The notes beneath the pieces are model-generated. The model saw nothing but the letters and a program-made list of their open reading frames with translations. It ran no database searches and was not told the DNA's origin. This document shows, piece after piece, positions 38,018 through 46,670 of a stretch of 64,000 nucleotides of DNA. Source of the DNA: Allobosea sp. BH3 (lineage in GTDB: Bacteria > Pseudomonadota > Alphaproteobacteria > Rhizobiales > Beijerinckiaceae); NCBI RefSeq assembly GCF_025499465.1, contig NZ_JAIMCA010000007.1, positions 1-64,000 of the forward strand, read 5' to 3'. Made by a program: the position numbers and the translations under genes. Position 1 is the first letter of the stretch; the number at the start of each line of letters is the position of its first letter.

Positions 38018-38968
38018 TCAGTTGCTGCGAACCGAGCCCGTGATGTCGATATCCCGGCCGTCTGCGGTGCGGGCGGCCGGGATGCGGCCGGGCGGGACGA
38101 AGCGCAGCGTCGTGCCGCCCGCTGCCTGCGGTGCGCGCCTGCCGGCCGGGGTGGGGATGGCCTTGCGCTCGGCGATCTTCGGCTCGCCGCCGTGCCATTT
38201 GCGCAGGCCGATGTCGAAGCGGCCCTGGCGCCAGGCGTCAAATTCGCGCTCGCTTCCGAAGAAGGCGTTGCGGTCGACATCGCCGGTGATGCCCGGCACG
38301 CGGCCCGTGGTGGTGAACTGCCAGAACTCCCAACGGTCGCGGGCATAGCGCTTGGCCAGTGGGGCTGCGGTCGAGCGCAGCCAGTAGGGATGGTCGTTGA
38401 AGGCGCCCTCCAGCACATCCTCGTGGAAGTTGATGTCGGTGTAGATGATCGGCTTCTTGCCGGTGTGCTCGCGCAGGCCCTTCAGCATCACCGCGATCTT
38501 CTCCAGCGCGTCCTCGCGGGAGATCTTGCGGGTGCATTGCGAGTCGTTTTGCCATTCGACGTCCAGCACGGGCGGCAGCGCATCGGGATCGCGCGGGATG
38601 TGCTTCTTGAACCAGCGCACCTGCTCCTTGGCTGAGCGGCACCACCAGACGAAATGATAGGCGCTGCGCGGGATGCCGTGGCGCTTCGCCTCGGCCCAGT
38701 TGCGCCTGAAGCTTGGGTCGATGTGGTCGCCCCCCTCGGTCGCCTTGATGAAGGCGAAGCGCGTGCCGGCCTCCTTGACCCTCTGCCAGTCGATCTCGCC
38801 CTGCCAGCGGGAGACGTCGATGCCCTGGATCACCTTGCGCCGCGCATCGCGGACGCCGTGATGGGGGGAGCTGTCGCCCTTCTTCGGATAGAGCGCGAGC
38901 GCCGGCATTGCTGTGCAGACGATCAATGCCGAGGCGAAAACAGCCCGGAAAAGAAATCGCCAGGACAT
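38018..38968 (-). CDS. Secreted GH25 muramidase (lysozyme), copy A
   Basis: A 316-residue peptidoglycan hydrolase with a signal peptide (residues 1-~26, ending MPALA). The GH25 fold is shown by IQGIDVSRWQGEIDW, FAFIKATEGGDHIDP, the acidic LDVEW (catalytic DxE) and YWLRSTAA...WQFTTTGRVPGI. The protein has a C-terminal basic/Pro-rich tail. A paralogue is at 42082-43065, with the two genes on either side of a binding-protein/cyclase pair. A possible CtrA-like site lies 55 bp upstream. Confidence 0.9.
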   Translation of the reverse strand: MSWRFLFRAVFASALIVCTAMPALALYPKKGDSSPHHGVRDARRKVIQGIDVSRWQGEIDWQRVKEAGTRFAFIKATEGGDHIDPSFRRNWAEAKRHGIPRSAYHFVWWCRSAKEQVRWFKKHIPRDPDALPPVLDVEWQNDSQCTRKISREDALEKIAVMLKGLREHTGKKPIIYTDINFHEDVLEGAFNDHPYWLRSTAAPLAKRYARDRWEFWQFTTTGRVPGITGDVDRNAFFGSEREFDAWRQGRFDIGLRKWHGGEPKIAERKAIPTPAGRRAPQAAGGTTLRFVPPGRIPAARTADGRDIDITGSVRSN

Positions 38969-39022
38969 GTCGCGCTCGCTCCGTCTCGTTGCATCTGAAC
39001 GTCCCGGATGGAGCCTCGTCGG

Positions 39023-39037
39023 TTAAGAGCCGGTTAG
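39023..39037 (-). promoter_or_regulatory. Possible CtrA-type site upstream of GH25 copy A
   Basis: TTAA-N7-TTAG at 39023-39037 (TTAAGAGCCGGTTAG), near the CtrA consensus TTAA-N7-TTAA, lies 55 bp before the GH25 start. CtrA regulates cell-cycle and cell-wall genes in alphaproteobacteria. One mismatch and no promoter seen, so weak. Confidence 0.3.
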
Positions 39038-39202
39038 GATTCGCGCGAATGCGAGGGAGTTGCTTCAGTTTTGGTTAACCCGGCGGGCGACGCTACGATT
39101 GCGCGTGCCGAGCGATGGTTAACAACTTTCGCGTTCCCCAACGTACCGCTATGATCCCGCCCGCTCGCTGGCATCGACGGCCAGCGCTACGGGGTGGGAG
39201 CC

Positions 39203-40249
39203 ATGTCGGTCTTGGGTCGTGAGGACCTCGCGCCGGAGAGTTCGGGCGCGCGTCGAAGCCGCGTCTGCATGCGCCGGCGCGACGTCGTCGTGGCCCTGGC
39301 TTCTGTTCTCGTCTCGGCGGGGCGGGCGAGGGCGCAGCCGGCCGGCATGCCGGTGATCGGCTATCTCGGTTCCGAGAGCCCGGAGCGCTACGCCAGCCGC
39401 CTCGCGGCCTTCGCGGAAGGGCTGGCCGATACCGGCTTCGTCGAAGGGCGCAACGTCTCCATCCTGTTCGCGTGGGCGGACGGACGGTATCCGCAATTGC
39501 CGGCGCTGGCGGCACAGCTCGCCCAGCGCGACGTATCGGTGATCGTGGCTCCCGGGGGCGCCGAGGTCGCGCTCGCGGCGAAGGCGGCGACGCGTGAGAT
39601 TCCGACGGTGTTCGAACTCGGTGGCGATCCGGTCGCGCTCGGCCTCGTTGCCAGTCTGTCGCGGCCCGGCGGCAACATGACCGGGGTGTCCAGCCTCAGC
39701 GTCGAGGTTTCGCGCAAGCGCCTGGAGTTCCTGAGCGAAATATTCCCCGCGACCAAGCTCTTCGCGGTCGCCGCCAACCCCACCAGCCCGACCGTTGCCT
39801 CGCAATTGAAGAACCTCCACGCTGCGGCCGATGCGCTCGGCCTGCAGTTGCGGATTCTCAACGCGAGCAGCGCCGAGGAATTCGACGGGCTCTTCACGGC
39901 GACGCGAGAGATGGGGGCCGGCGGGCTGGTCTTCACCTCCGATCCCTTTTTCGCCTATCGCAGCCGGCAGCTTGCCGAACTCGCCGCCCGGCATGGGGTT
40001 GCGGCGGTCACGCAGGCGCGGGACTTTCCGGTGGCAGGCGGGCTGATGAGCTATGGCGGCGATTTTCAGCAATCTCACCGGCACACCGGCATTTATGCAG
40101 GGCGTATCCTGAAGGGCGAGAAGCCGGCGGATCTGCCGGTCCAGCGGGTGACGAAAGTCGAGCTTTTCATCAACCTCAAGGCGGCCCAGGCGCTCGGTGT
40201 GAGCGTTCCTCCCTCGTTGCTGAGCAGCGCTGACACGGTGATCGAATAG
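39203..40249 (+). CDS. Orphan periplasmic binding protein (ABC_sub_bind/TrpX-like)
   Basis: A ~348-residue solute-binding protein of the family that includes TrpX (domain ABC_sub_bind). Start ATG 39203, 4 bp after GGGAG; ATG 39269 (MRRRDVVVALASVLVSAGRA) is an alternative that begins directly at the Tat-like signal peptide. The mature part opens PVIGYLGSESPERYASRLAA and has AGGLVFTSDPFFAYRSRQLA. No permease or ATPase genes are near. The next gene, 43 bp on, is a membrane cyclase, so the protein may be a sensor input rather than part of a transporter. Confidence 0.82.
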   Translation: MSVLGREDLAPESSGARRSRVCMRRRDVVVALASVLVSAGRARAQPAGMPVIGYLGSESPERYASRLAAFAEGLADTGFVEGRNVSILFAWADGRYPQLPALAAQLAQRDVSVIVAPGGAEVALAAKAATREIPTVFELGGDPVALGLVASLSRPGGNMTGVSSLSVEVSRKRLEFLSEIFPATKLFAVAANPTSPTVASQLKNLHAAADALGLQLRILNASSAEEFDGLFTATREMGAGGLVFTSDPFFAYRSRQLAELAARHGVAAVTQARDFPVAGGLMSYGGDFQQSHRHTGIYAGRILKGEKPADLPVQRVTKVELFINLKAAQALGVSVPPSLLSSADTVIE

Positions 40250-40292
40250 CGCGGCGGCCGGTAAGGCGAGCGGGGAGGCTGGACGAGCCCAG

Positions 40293-42032
40293 ATGGCGAC
40301 CGAAGCACCGGCCGGTTCCCGGACCTCGCTGTTCACGAAGTACTTCCTCGCGCTGTTCGCGGCGGTGGTGCTGCCGCTCGTCATCGCAGGCGGCAGCGAG
40401 GCCTGGTTCGGCTATCGCGACCAGCGGGCGCGGCTGAACGAAATCCTCGACTCGGAGGCGCGGCTCGCGGCGGTCAAGATCCAGGACTTCCTCGAAGCCA
40501 TCCGGGACCAGCTCGGCTGGATGGTGCAGCTGCCATGGTCGAACACGGTCGACGAACGCCGCCGGCTCGATGCGCTGCGGCTGCTGCGCCAGCTGCCTCC
40601 GGTCCAGAGCCTGCGCCTGGTCGATGGAGCGGGCAAGGAGCGCCTGTTCGTTTCGCGCATCGGGCTCAACCGCATCGACGGCGGCGCCGATCATTCCCGC
40701 GATTCGGCTGTCATGGGCGCGGTCGCCTGGCGTGCCTGGTTCGGACCCGTGACGTTCCAGGACGGTTCGGAGCCGTTCATGACGATCGCTGTCGCGGGCA
40801 ATCGTTCCGCTGTCGGCCTGGCGATCGCCGAGGTCAACCTCAAGCTGATCTGGGAGGTGATCTCCGCGATCCGCGTCGGGCATACGGGCGAGGCCTTCGT
40901 GCTCGATCGGCCGGGACGGCTGATCGCCCATCCGGACATCAGCCTTGTCCTGCGGGCCGACGAAGAGGCGACGCTGCCGCTGCGGGGATTGCGGGCCGCG
41001 CTCGAGGCTCGGCCGGGCGAGGCCGTCCTCGGGCTCGACAGGGACGGCAAGACGGTGATGGCGGCCATGGCGCCGATTTCCAGCGCAGGCTGGAGCGTGA
41101 TCGTCAAGCTGCCGGTGAACGAGGCGTTCCGACCGATCAATGCCGCGCTGTGGCGGATGGGAATTCTGCTGGTCGGCGGCGCCATCCTCGCCGCGCTGCT
41201 CGCCTACTGGCTGACGCAGCGCGTCGTCGGGCCGATCCGGCTGCTTGAGGACGGGGCGGCGCGTATCGGAGCCGGGCAGTTCGACCATCGCATCGAGCTG
41301 ACCACCGGCGACGAGCTCGAGCATCTGGCGGAGCGCTTCAACACGATGGCGGGCGAGCTCGCGGTTTCGCATGAGCGCTCGGAGCGGATCAGCCGGCTCA
41401 AGCGCTTCCTGGCACCGCAGGTCGCGGAGCTTGTCGAGCTCAGCGGCGACGAGAGCGTGCTCGACGGGCGGCGCGTCGAGGTCGTGGTGGTGTTCTGCGA
41501 TCTTCGCGGTTTCACCGCCTTTGCCGCGCGTGCCGAGCCCGAGACGGTCATCAGCGTGCTGGGCGCGTATTACGATGCGATCGAGCGGGTCGTGGACGCG
41601 CATGGCGCGACGCTGACGAGCTTCTCAGGCGACGGGGTGATGGTGCTGGTGAACGCGCCGGTCGCCTGTCCCGACCCGGCGCTGCGGGCCGTCGCGATGG
41701 CGCGTGACATGCGGGCAGGGGTTCGCGCACTGATGAACAGCTGGCGCGAGGACGGGCATGAACTCGGCCTCGGTATCGGGCTGGCGATGGGGCCGGCGAC
41801 GGTGGGGCGCATCGGTTCGGAAGGCCGCCTCGACTACACCGCGATCGGCCATGTCGTGAACCTGGCCTCGCGCCTGTGCGCCAGTGCCACGGATGGCGAG
41901 ATCCTGCTCGATCCCGTTGCTGCGGACGCGGTCGGAGCCGCGGTGCCGCTTGTCGAGCTGGAGGCGCGCTCGTTCAAGGGAATCGAGCCGCGCGTCCAGG
42001 TCTTTGCGATGGCTCCAGACGCTTCGGGCTGA
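40293..42032 (+). CDS. Membrane adenylate/guanylate cyclase with Cache and HAMP domains
   Basis: A 579-residue class III nucleotide cyclase. One TM near residue 20, a periplasmic Cache-like sensor (~45-285), a second TM (~293-312), HAMP (~312-365), then the catalytic domain (~385-575). Metal-site Asp residues lie in VVVFCDLRGFTAFA and TSFSGDGVMVL; the transition-state pair in GRLDYTAIGHVVNLASRL is present. Substrate residues in ARSFKGIEPRVQVF look standard but ATP/GTP choice was not resolved. It follows the orphan binding protein and precedes a second GH25 gene. Confidence 0.88.
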   Translation: MATEAPAGSRTSLFTKYFLALFAAVVLPLVIAGGSEAWFGYRDQRARLNEILDSEARLAAVKIQDFLEAIRDQLGWMVQLPWSNTVDERRRLDALRLLRQLPPVQSLRLVDGAGKERLFVSRIGLNRIDGGADHSRDSAVMGAVAWRAWFGPVTFQDGSEPFMTIAVAGNRSAVGLAIAEVNLKLIWEVISAIRVGHTGEAFVLDRPGRLIAHPDISLVLRADEEATLPLRGLRAALEARPGEAVLGLDRDGKTVMAAMAPISSAGWSVIVKLPVNEAFRPINAALWRMGILLVGGAILAALLAYWLTQRVVGPIRLLEDGAARIGAGQFDHRIELTTGDELEHLAERFNTMAGELAVSHERSERISRLKRFLAPQVAELVELSGDESVLDGRRVEVVVVFCDLRGFTAFAARAEPETVISVLGAYYDAIERVVDAHGATLTSFSGDGVMVLVNAPVACPDPALRAVAMARDMRAGVRALMNSWREDGHELGLGIGLAMGPATVGRIGSEGRLDYTAIGHVVNLASRLCASATDGEILLDPVAADAVGAAVPLVELEARSFKGIEPRVQVFAMAPDASG

Positions 42033-42081
42033 AGGCGGTCGGAAGCTGCGCGGTCTGTTCTTATCCGGCGACGCCTGAAAG

Positions 42082-43065
42082 TCAGCCGCCGCCGCGCCGC
42101 GCCTCGCCGGAGAGGTGCAGCGAGGAAGGCACCGGCCTGTTCGCGCCTGGGATCGTCGCGACGGGAACGTCCTCGGGCATCGGCTCCGGCGTTGGGTCGC
42201 GCAGCGGTGCCAGGGGATCGGGCGTCGGTGCCGCAGGGCTTGCCGGGCTCGGGCTCTGCTGCTTCGTCTTGTCCCAGCGGCGCGTGCCGATGTCGTATTC
42301 GCCCCGCATCCAGGCGACGAACTGGCTTTCGTTGCCGAAGAAGGCGTTGCGGTCGACATCGCCGCGGATTCCGGGCACGCGGCCCGTGGTGGTGAACTGC
42401 CAGAAGGCCCAGGGGCGGTTGGCGTAGCGCGTCTCGGGGAGGGCGGCGGTCGAGCGGATCCAATAGGGATAGTCGTTGAACTGCCCCTCCAGCACCTCGC
42501 GATGGAAGGTTATGTCGGTGTAGATCACCGGCTTCTTGCCGGTGAGCTGCTCGAGCTCGGTCAGCATGAGCTGGATCTTCTCGCGCGCGAGCTGGGCGTC
42601 GATCTTTCGCGCGCAGGTGCGGGAATGGCCGTTCCATTCGACATCGAGCACCGGCGGCAGCGCGTCGGGATCGGCCGGAATCTGCTGCTTGAACCAGACT
42701 GCCTGCTCATGGGCCGGCCGGCACCAGTAGACGAAGTGGTAGGCGCCGCGTGGAACGCCGGCGCGTCGGGCGCCTTCCCAGTTGCGCTGGAAGGCGGGGT
42801 CGACATGGTCGCCGCCCTCCGTCGCCTTCATGTAGACGAAGCGGGTGCCGGCGGCCTTGACCGAGGTCCAGTCGATCTCGCCCTGCCAGCGCGAGATGTC
42901 GATGCCATGGATCGGGTAGCTATGCGCTGCCGCGACGCCGGCATGCGGGCGCGCGTCACCCTTCGACGGGTAGTTGTCGATCACGCTGCAGCCGCCCAGC
43001 GTGACGACGGCGGCGGCAGCCAGCAGTTGCGGGATGCGGAAACGGATCATGCGGCGGGCGTTCAT
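42082..43065 (-). CDS. GH25 muramidase lipoprotein, copy B
   Basis: A 327-residue lipoprotein: signal peptide with lipobox LGGC (Cys26), then a GH25 domain with IHGIDISRWQGEIDW, FVYMKATEGGDHVDP and LDVEWNGHS (DxE). About two thirds of the residues match copy A by eye (38018-38968) and the order of motifs is the same. A Pro/Ala-rich tail ends the protein (residues ~265-327). It ends 49 bp from the cyclase stop, convergent. Copy A is exported freely and copy B is lipid-anchored, so they may act at different sites. Confidence 0.9.
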   Translation of the reverse strand: MNARRMIRFRIPQLLAAAAVVTLGGCSVIDNYPSKGDARPHAGVAAAHSYPIHGIDISRWQGEIDWTSVKAAGTRFVYMKATEGGDHVDPAFQRNWEGARRAGVPRGAYHFVYWCRPAHEQAVWFKQQIPADPDALPPVLDVEWNGHSRTCARKIDAQLAREKIQLMLTELEQLTGKKPVIYTDITFHREVLEGQFNDYPYWIRSTAALPETRYANRPWAFWQFTTTGRVPGIRGDVDRNAFFGNESQFVAWMRGEYDIGTRRWDKTKQQSPSPASPAAPTPDPLAPLRDPTPEPMPEDVPVATIPGANRPVPSSLHLSGEARRGGG

Positions 43066-43157
43066 CTCGCGGAGAATTGCGGAGAATGCTTGACGACCGG
43101 TTTACGTTACCAAAGTTCTGCCGGCTGTCAGCCCTGAATGTGGCGGGCCGGAAACAC

Positions 43158-43184
43158 GAAAGGCGACCCGACGGGTCGCCTTTC
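43158..43184 (-). terminator. Terminator for tRNA-Leu
   Basis: GAAAGGCGACCCG (43158-43170) pairs with CGGGTCGCCTTTC (43172-43184), a perfect palindrome. On the tRNA strand the stem ends in CCTTTC followed by GTGTTTCC. It lies 20 bp after the tRNA 3' end. Confidence 0.65.
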
Positions 43185-43204
43185 GCTGGACTTTCGTCCG
43201 AATT

Positions 43205-43289
43205 TGGTGCGGTCGAGAGGACTCGAACCTCCACGGGTCTCCCCGCTACCACCTCAAGGTAGTGCGTCTACCAGTTCCGCCACGACCGC
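43205..43289 (-). tRNA. tRNA-Leu (anticodon GAG)
   Basis: Read on the minus strand: acceptor GCGGTCG (43289-43283) pairs with CGACCGC, followed by discriminator A and an encoded CCA (43207-43205). The anticodon stem CTACC/GGTAG holds the 7-nt loop TTGAGGT, anticodon GAG, reading CTC/CTT. The long variable arm (GCGGGGAGACCCGT region) is typical of leucine tRNA. Length 85 nt. Confidence 0.95.
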
Positions 43290-43330
43290 AGCTCGGTTCC
43301 GGTTGCGTGGGGCACATCCGGGAGCGGCGC

Positions 43331-43359
43331 CGATCTAGCAAATCGAATCCGCCGCTACA
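43331..43359 (-). promoter_or_regulatory. Promoter candidate for tRNA-Leu
   Basis: On the minus strand TTGTAG (43359-43354), 17-bp spacer, TAGATC (43336-43331). The -10 ends 41 bp before the mature tRNA 5' end, a usual distance for a tRNA precursor. Confidence 0.5.
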
Positions 43360-43413
43360 AGTGCATCCGTGCGGAAAAAGCGACCGGGGCCGCTTTTCTG
43401 TGAAAATCGCCGC

Positions 43414-43683
43414 TCAGGCGGCCTCTGCGACGGTCTGCAGAGTGTAGATGGTCGGCCGCACCAGCATCTGCGTGACCTCGACGGAGATGCGCGCGCCGCT
43501 GACGACAACGATTCCCTTGGCGAAGGGGTGGTTGTTGGCGAGAATCTGGACCTCGTCCATCTCGCCGGTGTTCAGCTCGATGATGGCGCCGCGGCCGAGG
43601 CGCAGGAGCTTGTAGATCGGCATCTGGGTCTGGCCCAGCACCACGGTGAGCTCGACGGGAACGAGTTCGAGATCGGCCTTCAA
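43414..43683 (-). CDS. Orphan FliN/FliM-like SpoA-domain protein, TTG start
   Basis: An 89-residue protein that is almost only a SpoA domain: LELVPVELTVVLGQTQMPIY, KLLRLGRGAIIELNTGEMDE, VQILANNHPFAKGIVVVSGA, RISVEV. This matches FliN, the flagellar C-ring switch protein. No other flagellar or secretion gene is near. The start is TTG at 43683, well placed 6 bp after GGAGG (CGGAGGCAAGAG). It could be a FliN paralogue. The usual GxRIT is GARIS here. Confidence 0.72.
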   Translation of the reverse strand: MKADLELVPVELTVVLGQTQMPIYKLLRLGRGAIIELNTGEMDEVQILANNHPFAKGIVVVSGARISVEVTQMLVRPTIYTLQTVAEAA

Positions 43684-43815
43684 CTCTTGCCTCCGGACGC
43701 CTATTTCAAAATTCGACCAGTGAAACTTGCCTGCAGGCCATTCCGGGCGCAGGAGAGCGCGCGGTCGGCCGGTTCACGCCGGCAAGGCAGAGCTTGGATG
43801 GAACATGGTTAATCC

Positions 43816-44520
43816 ATGGTGAATATGCGCGGGGAACTGGAGGTCTCCTTCCTGGCGGAGGAGGGCGCGGAGCCCGTCGAATGGGTCGTGACGGACGGGC
43901 TCACGGGCTATGACGAGGCGGTGGCCGAGATGGAAGCGCGCGCGGCGCTGATCGCGGACGGCCGGGCGCGCGAGCGCGTCTGGCTGGTCGAGCATCCGCC
44001 GCTCTACACCGCCGGCACCTCCGCCCGCGACGAGGATTTGATCGCGCCGGAGCGATTCCCCGTCTTCCGCTCGGGGCGGGGCGGGCAGTTCACCTATCAC
44101 GGCCCCGGCCAGCGCGTGGCCTATGTCATGCTCGACCTGAAGCGGCGCCAGCCGGATCTGCGCCGCTTCGTCGCCGCGCTGGAAAGCTGGCTGATCGGCG
44201 CGCTCGACGATTTCAACATCCGGGGTGAGCGGCGCGAGGACCGAGTCGGCGTCTGGGTGCGGCGGCCGGAGAAGGGCGCGGGCACCGAGGACAAGATCGC
44301 CGCCATCGGCATCCGTGTGCGGCGCTGGGTTTCGTTCCATGGCATCTCGCTCAATGTCGAGCCGGAGCTTTCGCATTTCGACGGCATCGTGCCCTGCGGA
44401 GTGAGCCAGCATGGCGTGACCTCGCTCGTCGATCTCGGCTTGCCGGTGACGATGCCGGAGGTCGATTCGGTGCTGCGCGAGGCCTTTGAGCGCGTCTTCG
44501 GGCCGACCGTCTCCGCCTGA
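43816..44520 (+). CDS. lipB: Lipoyl(octanoyl) transferase
   Basis: LipB moves octanoyl from acyl-carrier protein to the lipoyl domain of E2 subunits and GcvH, the first step of lipoate synthesis. The 234-residue protein has the substrate-binding [20 protein letters not shown], the catalytic Lys160 in [12 protein letters not shown] and the catalytic Cys194 in [10 protein letters not shown]. The start ATG is at 43816. It is followed by a small lipoprotein gene. Confidence 0.92.
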   Translation: MVNMRGELEVSFLAEEGAEPVEWVVTDGLTGYDEAVAEMEARAALIADGRARERVWLVEHPPLYTAGTSARDEDLIAPERFPVFRSGRGGQFTYHGPGQRVAYVMLDLKRRQPDLRRFVAALESWLIGALDDFNIRGERREDRVGVWVRRPEKGAGTEDKIAAIGIRVRRWVSFHGISLNVEPELSHFDGIVPCGVSQHGVTSLVDLGLPVTMPEVDSVLREAFERVFGPTVSA

Positions 44521-44587
44521 TTTACCCTCCGTTAGCCATGCCGGGCCCATGCTCCTGCCGGGTTTGGGGCAGCGAAGGGGACGACAT

Positions 44588-44788
44588 ATGCGGCTTCTAG
44601 TTCTTGCAGGCAGCCTCGCGACATTGCTCGCGGCCTGCAACACCACCGATGAGAGGATCGCCGGCGCTGCCGCGGGTGCCGGAGCCGGCGCCCTCGTCGG
44701 TGGCCCGATCGGCGCCGTCGCAGGCGGTGCGATCGGCGCGGTCGCGGCCCCGTCGGTCACGGGTTCGATCAGGAAGATGCAGGAATAG
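44588..44788 (+). CDS. Small lipoprotein with glycine-zipper helix
   Basis: A 66-residue protein. The signal peptide ends in the lipobox LLAAC (Cys17), so it should be lipid-anchored. The mature part is a Gly/Ala-rich repeat ([33 protein letters not shown]), the glycine-zipper pattern of small envelope proteins. A good AAGGGG site lies before the ATG. Function unknown. Confidence 0.75.
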   Translation: MRLLVLAGSLATLLAACNTTDERIAGAAAGAGAGALVGGPIGAVAGGAIGAVAAPSVTGSIRKMQE

Positions 44789-44798
44789 CTTTCCCCGT

Positions 44799-44848
44799 CG
44801 GCGCGGATTTGCCCGGCCGCGTCCGGGCGTCCGCGCCGGTTGGCGTTT
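44799..44848 (+). terminator. Long hairpin after small lipoprotein gene
   Basis: An outer stem GGCGCGGA (44800-44807) pairs with CCGCGCC (44831-44837) and an inner GCCCGG (44811-44816) with CCGGGC (44823-44828). TTTTC follows at 44846. It begins 12 bp after the stop. Likely a terminator, but the T-run is about 8 bp from the stem. Confidence 0.45.
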
Positions 44849-44901
44849 TCGATAGGGCGCGCCATAACCGCTGGCCAAGAATATCGCCAGGGAGCGCGCC
44901 C

Positions 44902-46509
44902 GTGCCCGTCATCGAGAGCAAGGTCGATCTGAACTCGGCCGAGACGCGCGCCAATGCGCAGGCCTGGGGTGTGCTCCGCGACGAATTGCAGGAGCGGCGC
45001 GCCACCGCGGCGCTGGGCGGCAATGCGAAATCCCGTGAGCGCCATACCTCCCGCGGAAAGCTGCTGCCGAGGGAGCGCGTGCTGCGCCTGACCGACCCGG
45101 GCTCGCCCTTCCTCGAGATCGGCTCGCTCGCCGCCTTCGGCATGTATGAGGGCGATGTCCATGGCGCCGGCATGATCGCCGGGATCGGGCGCGTGAGTGG
45201 CAGAGAGTGCATGATCGTCTGCAACGATGCGACGATCAAAGGCGGCACCTATTACCCGATGACGGTGAAGAAGCATCTGCGGGCGCAGGAGATCGCGCGC
45301 GAGAATCGGCTGCCCTGCATCTACCTCGTCGATTCGGGCGGCGCGAACCTGCCGTACCAGACCGACGTCTTCCCGGACCGCGAGCATTTCGGCCGCATCT
45401 TCTACAATCAGGCGACACTCTCGGCCGAGGGCATCCCGCAGGTCGCGGTGGTGATGGGCTCCTGCACGGCCGGCGGCGCCTATGTGCCCGCGATGTCGGA
45501 CGAGACGATCATCGTACGGAAGCAGGGCACGATCTTTCTGGGCGGCCCGCCGCTGGTCAAGGCGGCGACGGGCGAGGTGGTCTCGGCCGAGGATCTTGGC
45601 GGCGCCGATGTCCATGCGCGGCTTTCCGGCGTGGCCGATCATTATGCCGGCGACGACGCTCATGCGCTGGCGATCGCGCGGCGGATCGCCGGCAACCTCA
45701 ACAGCGTGAAGCGGCCGGATATCGACATCGCTGAACCGGTCGAGCCGCTCTACGATCCGGCCGAACTGGAAGCGGTCGTCCCGACCGATCTCAAGAAGCA
45801 ATACGACATCCGCGAGGTGATCGCGCGGCTGGTCGACGGCTCCGAGTTCGACGAGTTCAAGAAGCTCTACGGCACGACGCTTATCACCGGCTTCGCGCGC
45901 ATCCACGGCATCCCGGTCGGCATCATCGCCAATAACGGCATCCTGTTCTCGGAAAGCGCGCTCAAGGGCGCGCATTTCATCGAGCTGTGCTGCCAGCGGC
46001 GCATTCCGCTGCTCTTCCTGCAGAACATCACCGGCTTCATGGTCGGGCGCGATTTCGAGACGCGCGGCATCGCCAAGGACGGCGCGAAGCTGGTCACGGC
46101 CGTGGCTTCGGCGCGGGTGCCGAAGGTCACGGTGCTGGTCGGCGGCTCCTTCGGCGCCGGCAATTACGGCATGTGCGGGCGGGCCTATTCGCCGCGCTTC
46201 CTGTTCACCTGGCCGAATTCGCGCATCTCGGTGATGGGCGGCGAGCAGGCGGCGAGCGTCCTCGCCACAGTCCGCCGTGACAATATCGAGGCCGAGGGCA
46301 AGAGCTGGTCCACGGACGACGAGGAAGCCTTCAAGGCGCCGATCCGCAGCAAGTACGAGGAGGAGGGCTCGCCCTACCACGCCACGGCGCGGCTCTGGGA
46401 CGACGGCATCATCCTGCCCTCCGAGACGCGCCGGGTGCTGGCGCTGGCCTTCTCCGCGACGCTTAATGCGGAGATTCCTGAGACGCGGTTCGGCGTGTTC
46501 CGGATGTGA
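44902..46509 (+). CDS. mccB: Methylcrotonyl-CoA carboxylase, beta (carboxyltransferase) subunit
   Basis: This subunit transfers carboxyl from biotin to 3-methylcrotonyl-CoA in leucine breakdown. The GTG start at 44902 follows GGGAG. The 535-residue protein has both carboxyltransferase halves: the N-half with [20 protein letters not shown] and [20 protein letters not shown], the C-half with [20 protein letters not shown] and [20 protein letters not shown]. Length and motifs favour the methylcrotonyl rather than propionyl subunit. Its alpha partner mccA is at 55802. Confidence 0.92.
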   Translation: MPVIESKVDLNSAETRANAQAWGVLRDELQERRATAALGGNAKSRERHTSRGKLLPRERVLRLTDPGSPFLEIGSLAAFGMYEGDVHGAGMIAGIGRVSGRECMIVCNDATIKGGTYYPMTVKKHLRAQEIARENRLPCIYLVDSGGANLPYQTDVFPDREHFGRIFYNQATLSAEGIPQVAVVMGSCTAGGAYVPAMSDETIIVRKQGTIFLGGPPLVKAATGEVVSAEDLGGADVHARLSGVADHYAGDDAHALAIARRIAGNLNSVKRPDIDIAEPVEPLYDPAELEAVVPTDLKKQYDIREVIARLVDGSEFDEFKKLYGTTLITGFARIHGIPVGIIANNGILFSESALKGAHFIELCCQRRIPLLFLQNITGFMVGRDFETRGIAKDGAKLVTAVASARVPKVTVLVGGSFGAGNYGMCGRAYSPRFLFTWPNSRISVMGGEQAASVLATVRRDNIEAEGKSWSTDDEEAFKAPIRSKYEEEGSPYHATARLWDDGIILPSETRRVLALAFSATLNAEIPETRFGVFRM

Positions 46510-46670
46510 GGGGTGGGTGGTTGCGGACTGGTCTGCCTCCGGCCCGGAGCTGACCTCCCGGTTGTTCGCTTTTGGACTTCTGTTGACGCCAAGGCTTCCT
46601 AACCTCAGCCCAACGGCCCGACTTTCCGCTTAGCTGACACTTGCATGTTCGAATGGCCGACGCCGCCGCA

